Origin: Streptomyces sp. BHT-5-2
GTDB taxonomy: Bacteria > Actinomycetota > Actinomycetes > Streptomycetales > Streptomycetaceae
Direction of reading: 5' to 3'
Assembly: GCF_019774615.1 (NCBI RefSeq)
Contig: NZ_CP081497.1
Coordinates: 1,302,001-1,366,000 of the forward strand
Length of the DNA stretch: 64,000 nt
Numbering within the stretch: position 1 is the stretch's first letter; each line of letters starts with the position of its first letter. Under the pieces are notes generated by a model. That model was not told where the DNA came from, made no database searches, and was given only the letters and a program-made list of their open reading frames with translations. Shown one piece after another: positions 16,981 to 26,297 of this stretch. Both the position numbers and the translations under genes were made by a program.

Positions 16981-18417
16981 ATGAAGACGACCGAGCTGTG
17001 CGCGCTGGAAGCGTCGGAGCTGGCGAAACTGCTGGCTTCGGGAGAGGTGTCCGCGGCGGAGACCGTGGAGGCACACCTGGAGCGGATCGCCGAGGTGAAT
17101 CCACAGGTGAACGCGGTGACCCGGCTGCTGGAGGACAGTGCCAGGCAGGCGGCACGGGAGACCGACCGGCGCCGGGCCGCGGGAGAGCAGTTGGGCCCGT
17201 TGGCCGGGGTGCCGTTCACGGTGAAGGAGAACATCCACGTCGCCGGATCGGCGACCACGCACGGTGTGCCGTACTTCCGCGACTGGGCGGCGCAGGCCGA
17301 CGCACCCCCGGTACGACGGCTGCGCGCGGCCGGGGCGATTCCGATCGGCCGCACCAACATGCCCGACCTGGCACTCGCCGGACTGCACACGGTCAGCCAG
17401 CTGTTCGGACACACCGTCAACCCGTGGGACCCGCAGCGCACCCCCGGCGGCACCAGCGGCGGCGACGCGGTCGCGGTGGCGACCGGTATGACGCCGCTGG
17501 GCCTGGGCAACGACTCCGGCGGGTCGATTCGCAACCCGGCCACGTTCAACGGCATCGCGGGGCTCAAGCCGAGCTATGGGCGGTTCCCGGCCGACCACCG
17601 CATGAACGACCAGGAGCCGGTCCTGGGCCACCAACTCTTCCCCGTCGACGGGCCACTGGCCCGGTCGGTGGCGGACCTGCGGGCGGCATACGAGGTGCTG
17701 GCAGGGCCCGACCCGCAGGACCCGCGAGCGGTCCCCGCCCCGCTGTACGGGCCACAGCCGGACACACCGGTGCGGGTCGGCGTGGTGGTCGACCCCGGCG
17801 GCCGGGGCGACGTCCACCCGGACGTGCGCTCCGCCACAGAAGCGGCGGCAGCAGCCCTGGAGGACGCCGGCCACCCCGTCGAGGAGGTGGCGGTGCCGCG
17901 ACTACAGGACGCCCTCGACGGATACGCGGCTCTCCTGCGGGCCGAGTTCTCCCGTGCCTGGCCTGTGCTCAGGCGGCTGCTCACCGATGACAGCGCCCGC
18001 CACATCGAGCTGGACATTCAACGTCACCCGCCCGTCGGCCTGGAGGAGTACCTCCGACAGACCGGCGTACGCCTCGGCGTCCAACGGGCCTGGGCCCGCT
18101 TCTTCGCACGCTGCCCGATCCTGCTCGGGCCCGTGTCCACCCAACCGATACCTGCGCCCGTGGTACCGCGGACTTTGGAGGAGCGCGACGCGACGTTCAC
18201 GCCGATGCGGCTGCTGACCGCGTCGACGTATGTGGGAGTGCCGGCCGTGGCCGTACCCACCGGACTCGCCGACGGGCTGCCGCAGGGCGTCCAGGTCATG
18301 GCGGGCATGTACCGCGAGGACCTGTGCCTGGACGCGGCACAGCGGATCGAGGAGCGCCTGGGCGTGCTCACCCCGCTCGACCCGCGCCCGTACCGGTTCG
18401 ACGGACGCGACAGGTAG
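16981..18417 (+). CDS. Amidase signature-family hydrolase
   Basis: A 478-residue protein from ATG 16981, with a purine-rich ribosome binding site (aaagggag) 5 bases upstream. It has the amidase signature core: the catalytic Lys in GVPFTVKEN, the cis-Ser in GGTSGGDAVAV and the nucleophile Ser in GLGNDSGGSIRNPA. The C-terminal part (TASTYVGVPAVAVPTGL, QVMAGMYRED) is also typical. It hydrolyses a carboxamide to the acid and ammonia in the cytoplasm. The family is wide and the substrate is not predictable. Control by the divergent TetR gene is likely from the operator at 16936-16953. Confidence 0.92.
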   Translation: MKTTELCALEASELAKLLASGEVSAAETVEAHLERIAEVNPQVNAVTRLLEDSARQAARETDRRRAAGEQLGPLAGVPFTVKENIHVAGSATTHGVPYFRDWAAQADAPPVRRLRAAGAIPIGRTNMPDLALAGLHTVSQLFGHTVNPWDPQRTPGGTSGGDAVAVATGMTPLGLGNDSGGSIRNPATFNGIAGLKPSYGRFPADHRMNDQEPVLGHQLFPVDGPLARSVADLRAAYEVLAGPDPQDPRAVPAPLYGPQPDTPVRVGVVVDPGGRGDVHPDVRSATEAAAAALEDAGHPVEEVAVPRLQDALDGYAALLRAEFSRAWPVLRRLLTDDSARHIELDIQRHPPVGLEEYLRQTGVRLGVQRAWARFFARCPILLGPVSTQPIPAPVVPRTLEERDATFTPMRLLTASTYVGVPAVAVPTGLADGLPQGVQVMAGMYREDLCLDAAQRIEERLGVLTPLDPRPYRFDGRDR

Positions 18418-18570
18418 GGCGGTCGACATGGCCTCGGGTGGCGCCGACCGGGTACGACCGGCGGAAGAGGCCGGTGAAACCCGCGAGGATCAGGGCAGGA
18501 GCGCCTGACCACGACCAGGACCCGACGAACTGGTGCCGCAGCTATCGGGCCGCGGAGGCGGACGACCACT

Positions 18571-18604
18571 GGCGCCGCCGGCTGCCTTCCCAGCCGGCGG
18601 CGCC
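18571..18604. terminator. Strong bidirectional terminator
   Basis: A perfect 14-bp stem ggcgccgccggctg/cagccggcggcgcc with loop ccttcc lies between the convergent amidase and secreted HNH genes. Confidence 0.75.
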
Positions 18605-18635
18605 ACACGGAGAGGTCCTACACGCCGATCACCGG

Positions 18636-19163
18636 TCAGCCGATCCCAACCTTGGCGAGAGCGGTGGTCCAGTCGGTTGCGATGGCGCTGCGCGCGTCGT
18701 CGAGGTTGACGGTGCCGTTGCACACGGCTGTCTTGAGCTTGTTCTCCACGGAGTCCTTGCTGGCCGCCGGCTGGTCGCCGTAGCGGGGCTCGGGCCAGAG
18801 GTTCTTCGGGTCCTTCGGCGCGCCGCCCAGTTCGAGGGGGACGAGGTGGTCTTCCTCGTAGTCGGCGGTGTTGGTGTCGGTGTAGCCGTACTCGCCTATC
18901 TGCTTGATCTTCAGGGGGGTGGTGTAGGAGACGGGCGGGCGGACGGTCTTGGTCCAACCGGGCACGCATATCGTCGAGTTGATCGTGGACTGGGTGACGT
19001 CGGGGTTGTAGGCGCCGGGCTGACAGGCGGCGTCGGGCAGCGGCAGGTGGGACTGGGAGCAGGTGGCCATGGTTGCGTGGGCGCTGCCAGTGGTGAGGAC
19101 GAGGCCGGCGCCGGTGAGCGCAATGGCTGTGAACGCGGAGGCGAGTCGTTGCGTCGATCGCAT
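18636..19163 (-). CDS. Secreted HNH-type nuclease
   Basis: A 175-residue protein from ATG 19163 (MRSTQRLASAFTAIALTGAG), a signal peptide with cleavage after SAHA. An upstream ATG at 19223 would add 20 residues unlike a signal peptide. The mature protein carries EEDHLVPLELGGAPKDPKNL followed by WPEP. This is the DH...N core of HNH nucleases of the secreted GmrSD/DUF1524-like group, in which Asp-His bind the metal. Four Cys suggest two disulfides, fitting an extracellular enzyme. It probably degrades DNA outside the cell for nutrition or competition. No immunity gene is adjacent. Confidence 0.8.
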   Translation of the reverse strand: MRSTQRLASAFTAIALTGAGLVLTTGSAHATMATCSQSHLPLPDAACQPGAYNPDVTQSTINSTICVPGWTKTVRPPVSYTTPLKIKQIGEYGYTDTNTADYEEDHLVPLELGGAPKDPKNLWPEPRYGDQPAASKDSVENKLKTAVCNGTVNLDDARSAIATDWTTALAKVGIG

Positions 19164-19377
19164 GGGGGCTCCATGTGTGGGGGATGGGCCCGGCAGGGTC
19201 CCGGGCGCGTGCCGCCATAGCAACAGCCCCGAGATCTATGCGGGTAGACGCTAGAGATGAACATGAGGTGTCCATGTCGTTTTCTGACTCATAGGTGGTG
19301 CACTTTTGGCCAAATCCTGTCCTGCGCAAGGGGGTTACCAGTCAGGTCAGGCGTCAAGGCTCAAAACAAGACCGTCC

Positions 19378-19560
19378 GCAGTGGCTCAGGAAGCAGCCTT
19401 CGCGCTGAACGGCGGCACCCCGGAACACCTCCCCGAGCTCAGTGCCGACGGTGTCACCGAACTCGTCGTCGTAGGCGCACCCCCGCCCGCTCCCCAGGCA
19501 GCAGCCACCTGGGTCGCGCAACTCGCCCGGACCCGGATTCGCCCGGAGGGACAGCCAGGG
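19378..19560 (+). pseudogene. Possible decayed oxidoreductase C-terminus
   Basis: About 55 codons read ALNGGTPEHLPELSADGVTE then LVVVGAPPPAPQAAATWVAQ, which has the rhythm of a real protein end, loosely like a flavin-dependent (LLM-type) oxidoreductase tail. No start, ribosome binding site or N-terminal part is present. Family assignment is weak. Confidence 0.2.
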
Positions 19561-19643
19561 CCGTCCGGGGCGTCAGCCGCATGGCGCCGGGCGGCTGCTC
19601 CGGGCCCGCCGGGCGGTGTGTCGTCGGGGCGGTGCAGGCGGAC

Positions 19644-19665
19644 GCTGCCGTACGCGTACGGCAGC
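19644..19665. promoter_or_regulatory. Perfect 22-bp palindrome upstream of an SDR gene
   Basis: gctgccgtacg and its exact reverse complement meet with no spacer, about 150 bases before the SDR ATG at 19817. It could be an operator or a short hairpin. Confidence 0.4.
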
Positions 19666-19816
19666 AACATCCTCGGAAACTCGCGCGACCAGGACGCGTG
19701 TACGTACGAGTCGCGATGCCGACGGCAGCGGTACCCCGTCGGCTCGGCGGCATCGGTGCTTCGTATGCTCGCGGTGCGGGGAATCGGAGTTTGACCACCT
19801 TCGGAGGCGAACGAGC

Positions 19817-20632
19817 ATGTCGGAGCAGCGTGTTGTCCTGGTGACGGGTGGGGGAACGGGCATCGGGGCCGCCACCGCCCGGCTGCTGCGTACCGCCGGG
19901 CACCAGGTCGTGATCTCCGGGCGGCGGCCTGAGCCACTGCGCCTGGTGGCCGAGGAGACCGGAGCGCTGGCGCACCCATCCGACGCCGCCGACCCCGAGG
20001 CTGTGCGTGAGCTCGTCGAGACGACGATTGCGGCCTACGGGAGGCTCGACGGTGTGGTGCTCAATGCCGGCATCGGCCGGAGTGGCGCGGTCGGCGACAT
20101 CGCGGTCGAGGATTGGGAGGAGTTGATACGGACCAACCTCACCGGCCCGTTCCTGTTGCTGCGTGCTGCGCTGCCGCATCTGCTGGCGGCCCGCGGCGCG
20201 GTGGTGGCGGTTGCCTCGGTCGCCGCGCTGCGCAACAGCGTTGGCAGCGCCGGCTATGCGACGTCCAAGGCGGGTCTGCTTCACCTCTGCCGCTCCGTCG
20301 CTGTCGACTATGGGCCGCGGGGGCTGCGGGCCAATGCGGTGTGCCCGGGTTGGGTGCGTACGGAGATGGCCGACCAGCGGATGGCGCGGTTCGCGGCGGA
20401 GGCGGGGCTGGCGGGCGGTGCCGAGGCGGCATACGAGGAGGCGAACCGGCTGACTCCCGCCGGGCGGCCGGGTGATGCGCAGGAGGTCGCCGAGGCGATC
20501 GGCTGGCTGCTGTCGCCCGCCGCGTCCTACGTCAACGGGGCCGTCCTCACCGTCGACGGCGGGGTGACCACGGTCGGCGTCGGCGGTGCCGCCTTCGACC
20601 ACCGGATCGAGGCACGCACCCCGCGCCTCTAG
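19817..20632 (+). CDS. Short-chain dehydrogenase/reductase
   Basis: A 271-residue classical SDR from ATG 19817, preceded by GGAGGCGAACGAGC. Motifs: TGGGTGIG (cofactor loop), NAGIGRSG, the Ser in VASVAAL, and GYATSKAG (YxxxK). The C-terminal GAVLTVDGGVTTVG is the end of FabG-like enzymes and points to a tetrameric NADPH-dependent ketoreductase or alcohol dehydrogenase. No regulator or partner enzyme is adjacent. The substrate is unknown. Confidence 0.92.
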   Translation: MSEQRVVLVTGGGTGIGAATARLLRTAGHQVVISGRRPEPLRLVAEETGALAHPSDAADPEAVRELVETTIAAYGRLDGVVLNAGIGRSGAVGDIAVEDWEELIRTNLTGPFLLLRAALPHLLAARGAVVAVASVAALRNSVGSAGYATSKAGLLHLCRSVAVDYGPRGLRANAVCPGWVRTEMADQRMARFAAEAGLAGGAEAAYEEANRLTPAGRPGDAQEVAEAIGWLLSPAASYVNGAVLTVDGGVTTVGVGGAAFDHRIEARTPRL

Positions 20633-21186
20633 CGGACTACCGGACAGGCCAGTTACACACTGCCCCGGCGGGGCCGGCACGCATGGCGGGGCCGGCCGGG
20701 GCTCAGAATGAAGCTGGACCTGGACGGCGCCCGACGGCAGACGTGCTCGTCGCCGGGGATCCGACGATGTCAACGAGGCGACCCGTCCTGCTGATTGAAG
20801 GTCCCTGACGGCGCATGGCCACAGTGACCCGGCAGCGGGCTTCCGCGGCCGCTGCCAGGTGACGCTTCACCAGGCAGGTACTCGGCTCGGTGCCAGGACC
20901 ACGGTGCGGAGTCGGAGTGCCGGCATGCCCAGGCTCTGGCGATTCGTGCCCAGTGCGTCAGCGTCCCGCAGCCGCAGGAAATCGGCGGCGCTGCCGCCAT
21001 GCGGCAGACTCACGTAATCGAGATTCCGCCCGGAGCATCGGGGAGCGGCGCGGCTACGGCGGTCTGGGGCATGGACAGCTCCGCAGAGGACGATCGCCGT
21101 GCCGGTCACGGCGTCTGGGAGCAGCCTGGGACGGATCACCTGCCAATGGAGGATGGAGCCCAGCAGCCGGTGGCGGGTTTCCTTGA
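20633..21186. other. Intergenic region, possible gene debris
   Basis: A minus-strand open frame at 20867-21247 contains coding-like segments (GRNLDYVSLPHGGSAADFL, ALRLRTVVLAPS), but it overlaps the membrane-protein gene and has no recognised family. It is listed as unresolved, not as a gene. Confidence 0.3.
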
Positions 21187-21633
21187 TCAGACGTCTGTCG
21201 GTGCGGGCCGGTTTGCTCGCCAGGAGCCGTAGCGCCTGCGACCGCACCTCCAGAGCCGTACCACGGCGTGGTTCAGGCCGAGCAGGAACAGCAGCGTGCT
21301 GTTGAGGAAGCAGATCCAGAAGATGACCTGTGGCGTAGGCCCGTTGACGGACCGTTGGGACCCGTCGTCATGGACGCAGTACGAGTCGGGCGGGAACAGC
21401 CGGGAGCCGTAGCCGGCAACCGGATGGCAGGGCGACGTCTCGGGGAAGAGGACGGGCTGTGCTCGCGACACGAGGAGCAGCCAGCTGACCAGCCCGATCA
21501 GGGTGGTGGCGAACCAGCTCACGCGCCACCACCCGGGCAGCTTCCGCTCGCTCAGCAGGCCCCACACCCCAATGCACAGCACCACCGCGCACAGCAGGGT
21601 CGCCGTACAGAGCAGGATCACCGTGCTCGTCAA
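21187..21633 (-). CDS. Small membrane protein, three helices
   Basis: About 148 residues. The TTG at 21633 is proposed as start because GGAG lies 7 bases before it and the first membrane helix (VILLCTATLLCAVVLCIGVW) follows at once; the longer upstream frame is Arg/His-rich and looks non-coding. Further helices are FATTLIGLVSWLLLVSRA and VIFWICFLNSTLLFLLGLNH. Between helices 2 and 3 is a loop of about 50 residues with two Cys (SPCHPVAGYG, DSYCVHDDG), probably outside the cell. No family is recognised. Confidence 0.6.
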   Translation of the reverse strand: MTSTVILLCTATLLCAVVLCIGVWGLLSERKLPGWWRVSWFATTLIGLVSWLLLVSRAQPVLFPETSPCHPVAGYGSRLFPPDSYCVHDDGSQRSVNGPTPQVIFWICFLNSTLLFLLGLNHAVVRLWRCGRRRYGSWRANRPAPTDV

Positions 21634-22272
21634 CGGGTGACTCCGTGGAAGCGGCGCTCGGTGCCGATGGTCGACGCGACGGCGTCCGGTCCGCAGCCCG
21701 TGACAGACGGGGTGTGGGAGGAGGCGACGTCCACGATGGGGATCTCCTTGCCGTTGAGATGACCGAGAGCCGACGAAAAGGATCACTTCGTACGTGGTCG
21801 ATCGTATAGGTGACAGAACGTGTGACTGGCATCGGGTGCGCGACCGGTCCCGAAGGCAGTCCCCGCCTATCGGCCTCCGGGGAGGACCGGAACAGCCCAG
21901 TAGCGGCAGCGGTCAGCCGGTGGTGAGGTGCCCTGGGATTCGGCCGGAGCGGCTGACGCCTGCCGCCCGCACCCGCGAAGGCTGGCCCTGCCACAACGGC
22001 CGCCGCCCTGCGACGGGCGCGTGCTGAGAAGGCCGGCTGCCGGACCTTGGCGGCGCCGGCGGGAAGGGGCAACTCGCGGTGCCACCGCGCCTTCGCCGCC
22101 TGGCTCGTCCACCGCTCCGGGGTCGACTCGGTCAGTTCCAGCTGGAAGACGTGGCGGTGCTGGAGCTCGACAGACGCCGATCACCTCAGCGGAAGCCCGC
22201 GAACCGCATGAACGGGTTCATATAGGCTGCTCGTTCTGTCTCTTGCACCCGCATTGATCTGGGGAGTTCCTT
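21634..22272. other. Divergent intergenic region
   Basis: About 640 bases with no supported gene between the membrane protein and the 365-residue HTH protein. A short palindrome tgaacgggttca (22209-22220) lies 53 bases before the latter and could be its operator. Confidence 0.4.
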
Positions 22273-23370
22273 GTGACCGTAGCGACCGCCGCGTCCGAAC
22301 CGGCCGTCCCGCCCGTCGACGAGACGCCGGGCGAGGAGAATTTCTGGAACGAGAGGGCGTCGTCCGGTGAAGAGGTCGCGGCGGGTGCCGTAGACGACCT
22401 GGTCGTGCGGGATGCCCGCGAGTTCGGGGCGTACGCGCGGACCGGCGGCTGGGCGTTCGCGCTGAAGGTCGCGCGCAGCGTGCGGCCCGGCGGGCAGGCT
22501 GCGGGGGAGACTCCGAAGGTCTCTGCGAAGGAGTTCGCCGAGCTGGCCGGGTGCTCGCCGGAACGCGTGATGCGGTTCTACAAGGCGTGGGACATGGCCG
22601 CCGACGACGGTGTCGTCCCGCAGTTCGAGGCGCTGGTCCCCGGTCAGGATGTCGAGCTGCCGGATGCCGACATGTGGCTCTCCTACTACAGCTCCCGCAA
22701 CAGCGCCACGTCCGTCCGCGGTACCGCGATCACTGCTGCTGCCGAGGCCGAGGGGATCCGGCCGACCAAGGCCCTGGAGGTCGCGGAGAACCCCACCGCG
22801 CTGCGTGCCGCGATCCTCGCCGATCCCTCCACCGCCGAGGCCGCCCGGGGTGCGCTGCTGGACCGGCTCAAGGAGGACCCGGCCCTGCAGGCGGAGCTGG
22901 CTCGCGACGTCCTGCGGACCGAGGAGTTGAAGAAGGCGGTGGCCACTGAGAGCCGGGCGGCCGACCGGATCGGATACGTGCGCAAGATCGTGGAGGACGG
23001 CCAGATCAAAACCCCGGCCGGGCAGACCATCGACGCCCCCGTCGAACTCCGTGAAGAGGCCGAGCGGCACCTGTCCCTCCTCGACGAACTGGACGACGGC
23101 GAGGAGGTCGGTGAGTGGGTCACCGAGGCGTACGACACGGTCAAGGGCCTCGTCGTCGAGGCCGTCGAGGCCGACCCCGAACTGCGCGTCCAGGAACGCC
23201 GCACCAAGTTCTACAGCAGTCTGCAGAAGGCCACGAAGGTGTTTGAGGAGCTGACCTTCGACGACGCCGACGACATCTACGAGGACGACATGGTCCAGCG
23301 GCTGGAAGAGCTCCAGCAGGCCATCGCCACCTGCATCACCGCCCTCCGCAAGGCGGCACCTGAATCCTGA
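22273..23370 (+). CDS. HTH-containing hypothetical protein
   Basis: A 365-residue, very acidic soluble protein from GTG 22273, preceded by GGGGAG. Residues about 75-105 (VSAKEFAELAGCSPERVMRF) form a plausible helix-turn-helix. The rest is almost entirely charged helix (LLDRLKEDPALQAELARDVL, EELTFDDADDIYEDDMVQRL), suggesting a coiled-coil oligomer. The pattern recalls ParB-like or plasmid-encoded partition or regulatory proteins, but I do not recognise the exact family. A hairpin at 23395-23431 follows, so it is probably monocistronic. Confidence 0.7.
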   Translation: MTVATAASEPAVPPVDETPGEENFWNERASSGEEVAAGAVDDLVVRDAREFGAYARTGGWAFALKVARSVRPGGQAAGETPKVSAKEFAELAGCSPERVMRFYKAWDMAADDGVVPQFEALVPGQDVELPDADMWLSYYSSRNSATSVRGTAITAAAEAEGIRPTKALEVAENPTALRAAILADPSTAEAARGALLDRLKEDPALQAELARDVLRTEELKKAVATESRAADRIGYVRKIVEDGQIKTPAGQTIDAPVELREEAERHLSLLDELDDGEEVGEWVTEAYDTVKGLVVEAVEADPELRVQERRTKFYSSLQKATKVFEELTFDDADDIYEDDMVQRLEELQQAIATCITALRKAAPES

Positions 23371-23394
23371 ACATGGGCGTGCAGCCCATGCAGT

Positions 23395-23431
23395 GGCCGC
23401 TCTGTGTCCGACGGTTGGGCACAAAGCGGCC
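23395..23431 (+). terminator. Terminator after the HTH protein
   Basis: ggccgctctgtgtcc (23395-23409) pairs with gggcacaaagcggcc (23417-23431), with two wobble or mismatch positions and a 7-base loop, 25 bases after the stop codon. Confidence 0.65.
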
Positions 23432-23579
23432 GTGCGCTGCCGAATCTCCTCGCGGTGTCCGATGCGCGCTTGCACCTTCGCATGCGCAGGCCAACTGGCC
23501 TCGTGTGGGGCGGTGGTCTCGAACTCGTGCTGGCTGCCGTGTGCCGTCGGGCCGGGGTGGCGGCCGTTCCTGTCGGGCG

Positions 23580-24317
23580 TCAGTTTTGTGCGGTGGGGCG
23601 GATGATGATCTCGCCCACGTCGATGCCGTCAGGTTGCTCGATCGCGTAACCGATGGCAGAGGCGACGGCCGAGGGTGGCATGGCGATCTGGTCGCGCTGT
23701 TGGGCCAGCGCTGCCGCTGCCTCAGGGCTCGCTCCCTTGCCCACACCCTCCGTGTTGGTGAAGCCCGGTGAGATGAGGGTGACGCGCAGGTCGGGGCCGG
23801 CCTCCTGCCGTAGCCCTTCGGTCAGCACTTTCACCGCCGTCTTGGTGGCTGCGTAGACGGCTTGGGGCGACTTCACGACATGGGCGGCGGTGGAGGCGAC
23901 GTTGACGAACTGCCCGGAGCGTTGCCGCCGGAAGATGGGCAGTGCTGCTCCGATGCCGTTCAGCAGGCCCGTGATGTGGGTGGCGACCATGGCGTCCCAG
24001 TCGTCCTGCCGCAACTCGTCGAAGGGCGAGACCGCCATGGTGCCCGCGTTGGAGATCAGGACATCGAGCCGACCGAAGTGGTCGAGTGCCGCATCGGTCA
24101 GGCGCTTGAGGTCTTCTCGGTGTGTGACATCGACGACGACCCCGACGGCCGAACCGCCCTGCTCCGTAATCCGGTCGACCACGGCGTTGAGTCGGTCCTC
24201 CCGTCGGGCTCCTACCACCAGATGGGCGCCCTGCTCGGCGAGATGGGTCGCAGTTGCCTCTCCGATGCCGCTGCTGGCGCCGGTGAGCGCGATGACTTTG
24301 CCCTTGATGCCTGACAT
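23580..24317 (-). CDS. Short-chain dehydrogenase/reductase
   Basis: A 245-residue classical SDR. ATG 24317 (MSGIKGKVIALTG) was chosen with AAAGGA 6 bases upstream; the longer frame to 24413 crosses the operator region. Motifs: TGASSGIG, SNAGTMAVS, the Ser of VASTAAH and the YAATKTA active site (YxxxK). The end VGEIIIRPTAQN matches the YdfG/serine-dehydrogenase-like SDRs commonly found beside TetR repressors. It is divergent from the TetR gene at 24457 and probably repressed by it. Confidence 0.92.
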   Translation of the reverse strand: MSGIKGKVIALTGASSGIGEATATHLAEQGAHLVVGARREDRLNAVVDRITEQGGSAVGVVVDVTHREDLKRLTDAALDHFGRLDVLISNAGTMAVSPFDELRQDDWDAMVATHITGLLNGIGAALPIFRRQRSGQFVNVASTAAHVVKSPQAVYAATKTAVKVLTEGLRQEAGPDLRVTLISPGFTNTEGVGKGASPEAAAALAQQRDQIAMPPSAVASAIGYAIEQPDGIDVGEIIIRPTAQN

Positions 24318-24377
24318 GGTCAGTCCTTTCGTGACGGTGCGCGGGGGCCAGTGCGTTGACCTACGGTGGAATTGGGG

Positions 24378-24417
24378 GAGCCTCCATTTTAACCTAAGTG
24401 GGCGCGCCTCCACTTAG
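24378..24417. promoter_or_regulatory. TetR operator region with inverted repeat ctaagtgg-N8-ccacttag
   Basis: Arms at 24394-24401 and 24410-24417 are exact inverted copies. A related half-site, gcctccatttt (24380-24390), resembles gcctccactta in the right arm. The position between divergent SDR and TetR starts is what an autoregulatory operator would need. Confidence 0.65.
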
Positions 24418-24456
24418 TGTGTTCGGGGAGTCCGAGAAGGAAGAGGGCAAGTGCTC

Positions 24457-25029
24457 ATGGTCGACGGAGTGCAACGACCGTTGCGGGCTGATGCACGGCG
24501 GAACCGGGAGAAGATCCTCGCGGCCGCGGTGCGCGTGTTCGCGACGGAAGGGCTCGACGCTCATTTGGAGCGCATCGCCAAAGAGGCGGGGGTGGGCAGT
24601 GCCACGCTGTACCGCAACTTTCCCACTCGCGAGGCACTGGTCGAGGCCGTCTACCGCAACGAGGTGGCTCGACTGTGCGAGGCGGTCCCCGCCCTGCTGG
24701 CCGCGAAGCCGCCCTTGGACGCCCTGCGTGCCTGGATGCGCCTCTTCTTGGACTATGTGAGCGCCAAGTACGGCATGATCGACGCCCTGCGCGCCATCGC
24801 AGCGACGGGGAGCAATCCGTACGGTCGCAGCCGGGAAATGATCCAGGCCGCCCTGGGCACCCTCATGGACGCGTGCGTGGCCGCCGGGGCGATCCGCACC
24901 GACGTCGGCCCCACCGATATCGGCGCCGCTCTCGAAGGCATTGCTCTGACCTCGGCGAGCCCCGAACAACGCCACCAAGCGGAACGACTGCTCGACCTCA
25001 CTCTGGACGGCCTGAAGTCGCGTCCATGA
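24457..25029 (+). CDS. TetR-family repressor
   Basis: About 190 residues. ATG 24457 is preferred over GTG 24451 because GAGGG lies 9 bases upstream of it but only 3 from the GTG. The HTH reads RREKILAAAVRVFATEGL-like (seen as NREKILAAAVRVFATEGLDA), then LERIAKEAGVGSATLYRNFP, the classical TetR helix pair. The C-terminal domain (ALRAIAATGSNPYGRSREMI, IGAALEGIAL) matches regulators of stress-type SDR or efflux genes. It lies divergent from the SDR, with the palindrome at 24394-24417 between them. Confidence 0.92.
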   Translation: MVDGVQRPLRADARRNREKILAAAVRVFATEGLDAHLERIAKEAGVGSATLYRNFPTREALVEAVYRNEVARLCEAVPALLAAKPPLDALRAWMRLFLDYVSAKYGMIDALRAIAATGSNPYGRSREMIQAALGTLMDACVAAGAIRTDVGPTDIGAALEGIALTSASPEQRHQAERLLDLTLDGLKSRP

Positions 25030-25379
25030 GGGCAGGTGTGAAGTGAAGCCGCGTTCGGGCGTTGTAGGGCCGTGTGTGGTTCGTTCCTTGCCGGCCTCGT
25101 GTCGGCGGTACGGAGTGCCGCGGCGTTGAGGGCCAGTCCAGACGCGACGAGCTGCGTCCGTTCGAACCGCCACAGCCTGTCGGCGAGTTGGGTTTCTTGT
25201 CCTCGTCCGCCAAGGCAAGCGGTTGTGCGGAACTTGGGTGGACCGACGCCGCCGACCCCGCCAGGTGTGTCGTGGGCCGCTGATGTGTCAGGCGGATGTG
25301 TCAGAACCGCTGATCTGGAATGCCCGGTCATGGGGGAGGCTTTCGGCGGCGGGCCGATGTCCGGCTACGGTTGCTCGGC
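25030..25379. other. Intergenic region, unresolved
   Basis: A minus-strand frame contains a coding-like segment (TQLADRLWRFERTQLVASGL), but no start, domain or length supports a gene. Treated as possible debris. Confidence 0.3.
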
Positions 25380-26297
25380 ATGACCCACACCGAGATCGAG
25401 ATCACGGCGGAGTTGGTCCGGGACCTGCTCCGCGACCAGCACCCTGACCTGGCTGATCACGCTGTAAGGCTTGGCGCGCGTGGTTGGGACAATCAGTTGT
25501 GGCGGCTTGGTGACGAGCTTGCCGTCCGGCTGCCTTGGGCGACGGAGTCCGCGGATGTGCTGCTGCGCAAGGAACACGAGTGGCTTCCCGCTCTCGCTCG
25601 GCACCTTCCTCTGCCGGTCCCCGTCCCACAGCGCCTCGGCGAGCCCTCAGGGCGGTTTCCGCGGCCTTGGATCGTTACCACCTGGGTGCCGGGAACGCCC
25701 GCGGACCGCGCCCCTGTCACGCGCGCTGCCGAGGCGGCCGATGCCTTGGCGGCCTTCCTGACCGCTCTTCACCGGCCTGCCCCCGAGGGGGCGCCGATCG
25801 GCCGTGACCGTGGCGGGCCGCTGACTGACCATGTGGAGGGGTTCGCCCGGATGTTGGCCTTGGCCACCGAGGCAGGACTGGTCCCCGACCCGGACGCCGT
25901 CCGCGCTGTCTGGGAGGACGCCGCCGCCGCGCCCGACTGGGCGGGACCGGCGGTGTGGCTCCATGCCGACCTGCATCCGGCCAACGTCCTCACCGCGGAC
26001 GGCACCTTCTGCGGCGTGATCGACTTCGGTGACCTCTGCGCGGGCGATCCGGCCTGCGACCTTGCCGCCGCTTGGAACCTGCTGCCACAGGGTGCCGTCG
26101 ACCGTTTCCATGACGCCTACCAGCCGTCCCCGGATGCCGCGATGCTGCGCCGTGCCCGTGGTTGGGCGGTGCTGAAAGCCCTCGTCTGCATCCTCATCGG
26201 GGAGGCCGGCGTCCATGGCCGCCCCGGTGGCAAGCCCACCTGGGGCCCACCGGCCCATACCGCCCTGCGACGCCTGATCGAGGCCGCCGGCCGCTGA
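25380..26297 (+). CDS. Aminoglycoside phosphotransferase-family kinase
   Basis: A 305-residue APH-fold protein from ATG 25380 (MTHTEIEITAELVRDLL). The N-lobe has WDNQLWRLGDELAVRLPW. The catalytic loop is WLHADLHPANVL (Brenner motif HxDxxxxN) and the metal-binding motif is VIDFGDLCAGDPACDLA. It transfers the gamma-phosphate of ATP or GTP to a hydroxyl of an aminoglycoside, macrolide or metabolite. Many Streptomyces homologues have no known substrate, so a resistance role should not be assumed. No neighbours suggest a pathway. Confidence 0.9.
   Translation: MTHTEIEITAELVRDLLRDQHPDLADHAVRLGARGWDNQLWRLGDELAVRLPWATESADVLLRKEHEWLPALARHLPLPVPVPQRLGEPSGRFPRPWIVTTWVPGTPADRAPVTRAAEAADALAAFLTALHRPAPEGAPIGRDRGGPLTDHVEGFARMLALATEAGLVPDPDAVRAVWEDAAAAPDWAGPAVWLHADLHPANVLTADGTFCGVIDFGDLCAGDPACDLAAAWNLLPQGAVDRFHDAYQPSPDAAMLRRARGWAVLKALVCILIGEAGVHGRPGGKPTWGPPAHTALRRLIEAAGR

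Noticed and set aside
25064..25310. Coding-like segment WRFERTQLVASGL on the minus strand
   Set aside because: Too short and without start, family or ribosome binding site to call a gene or a defined pseudogene.
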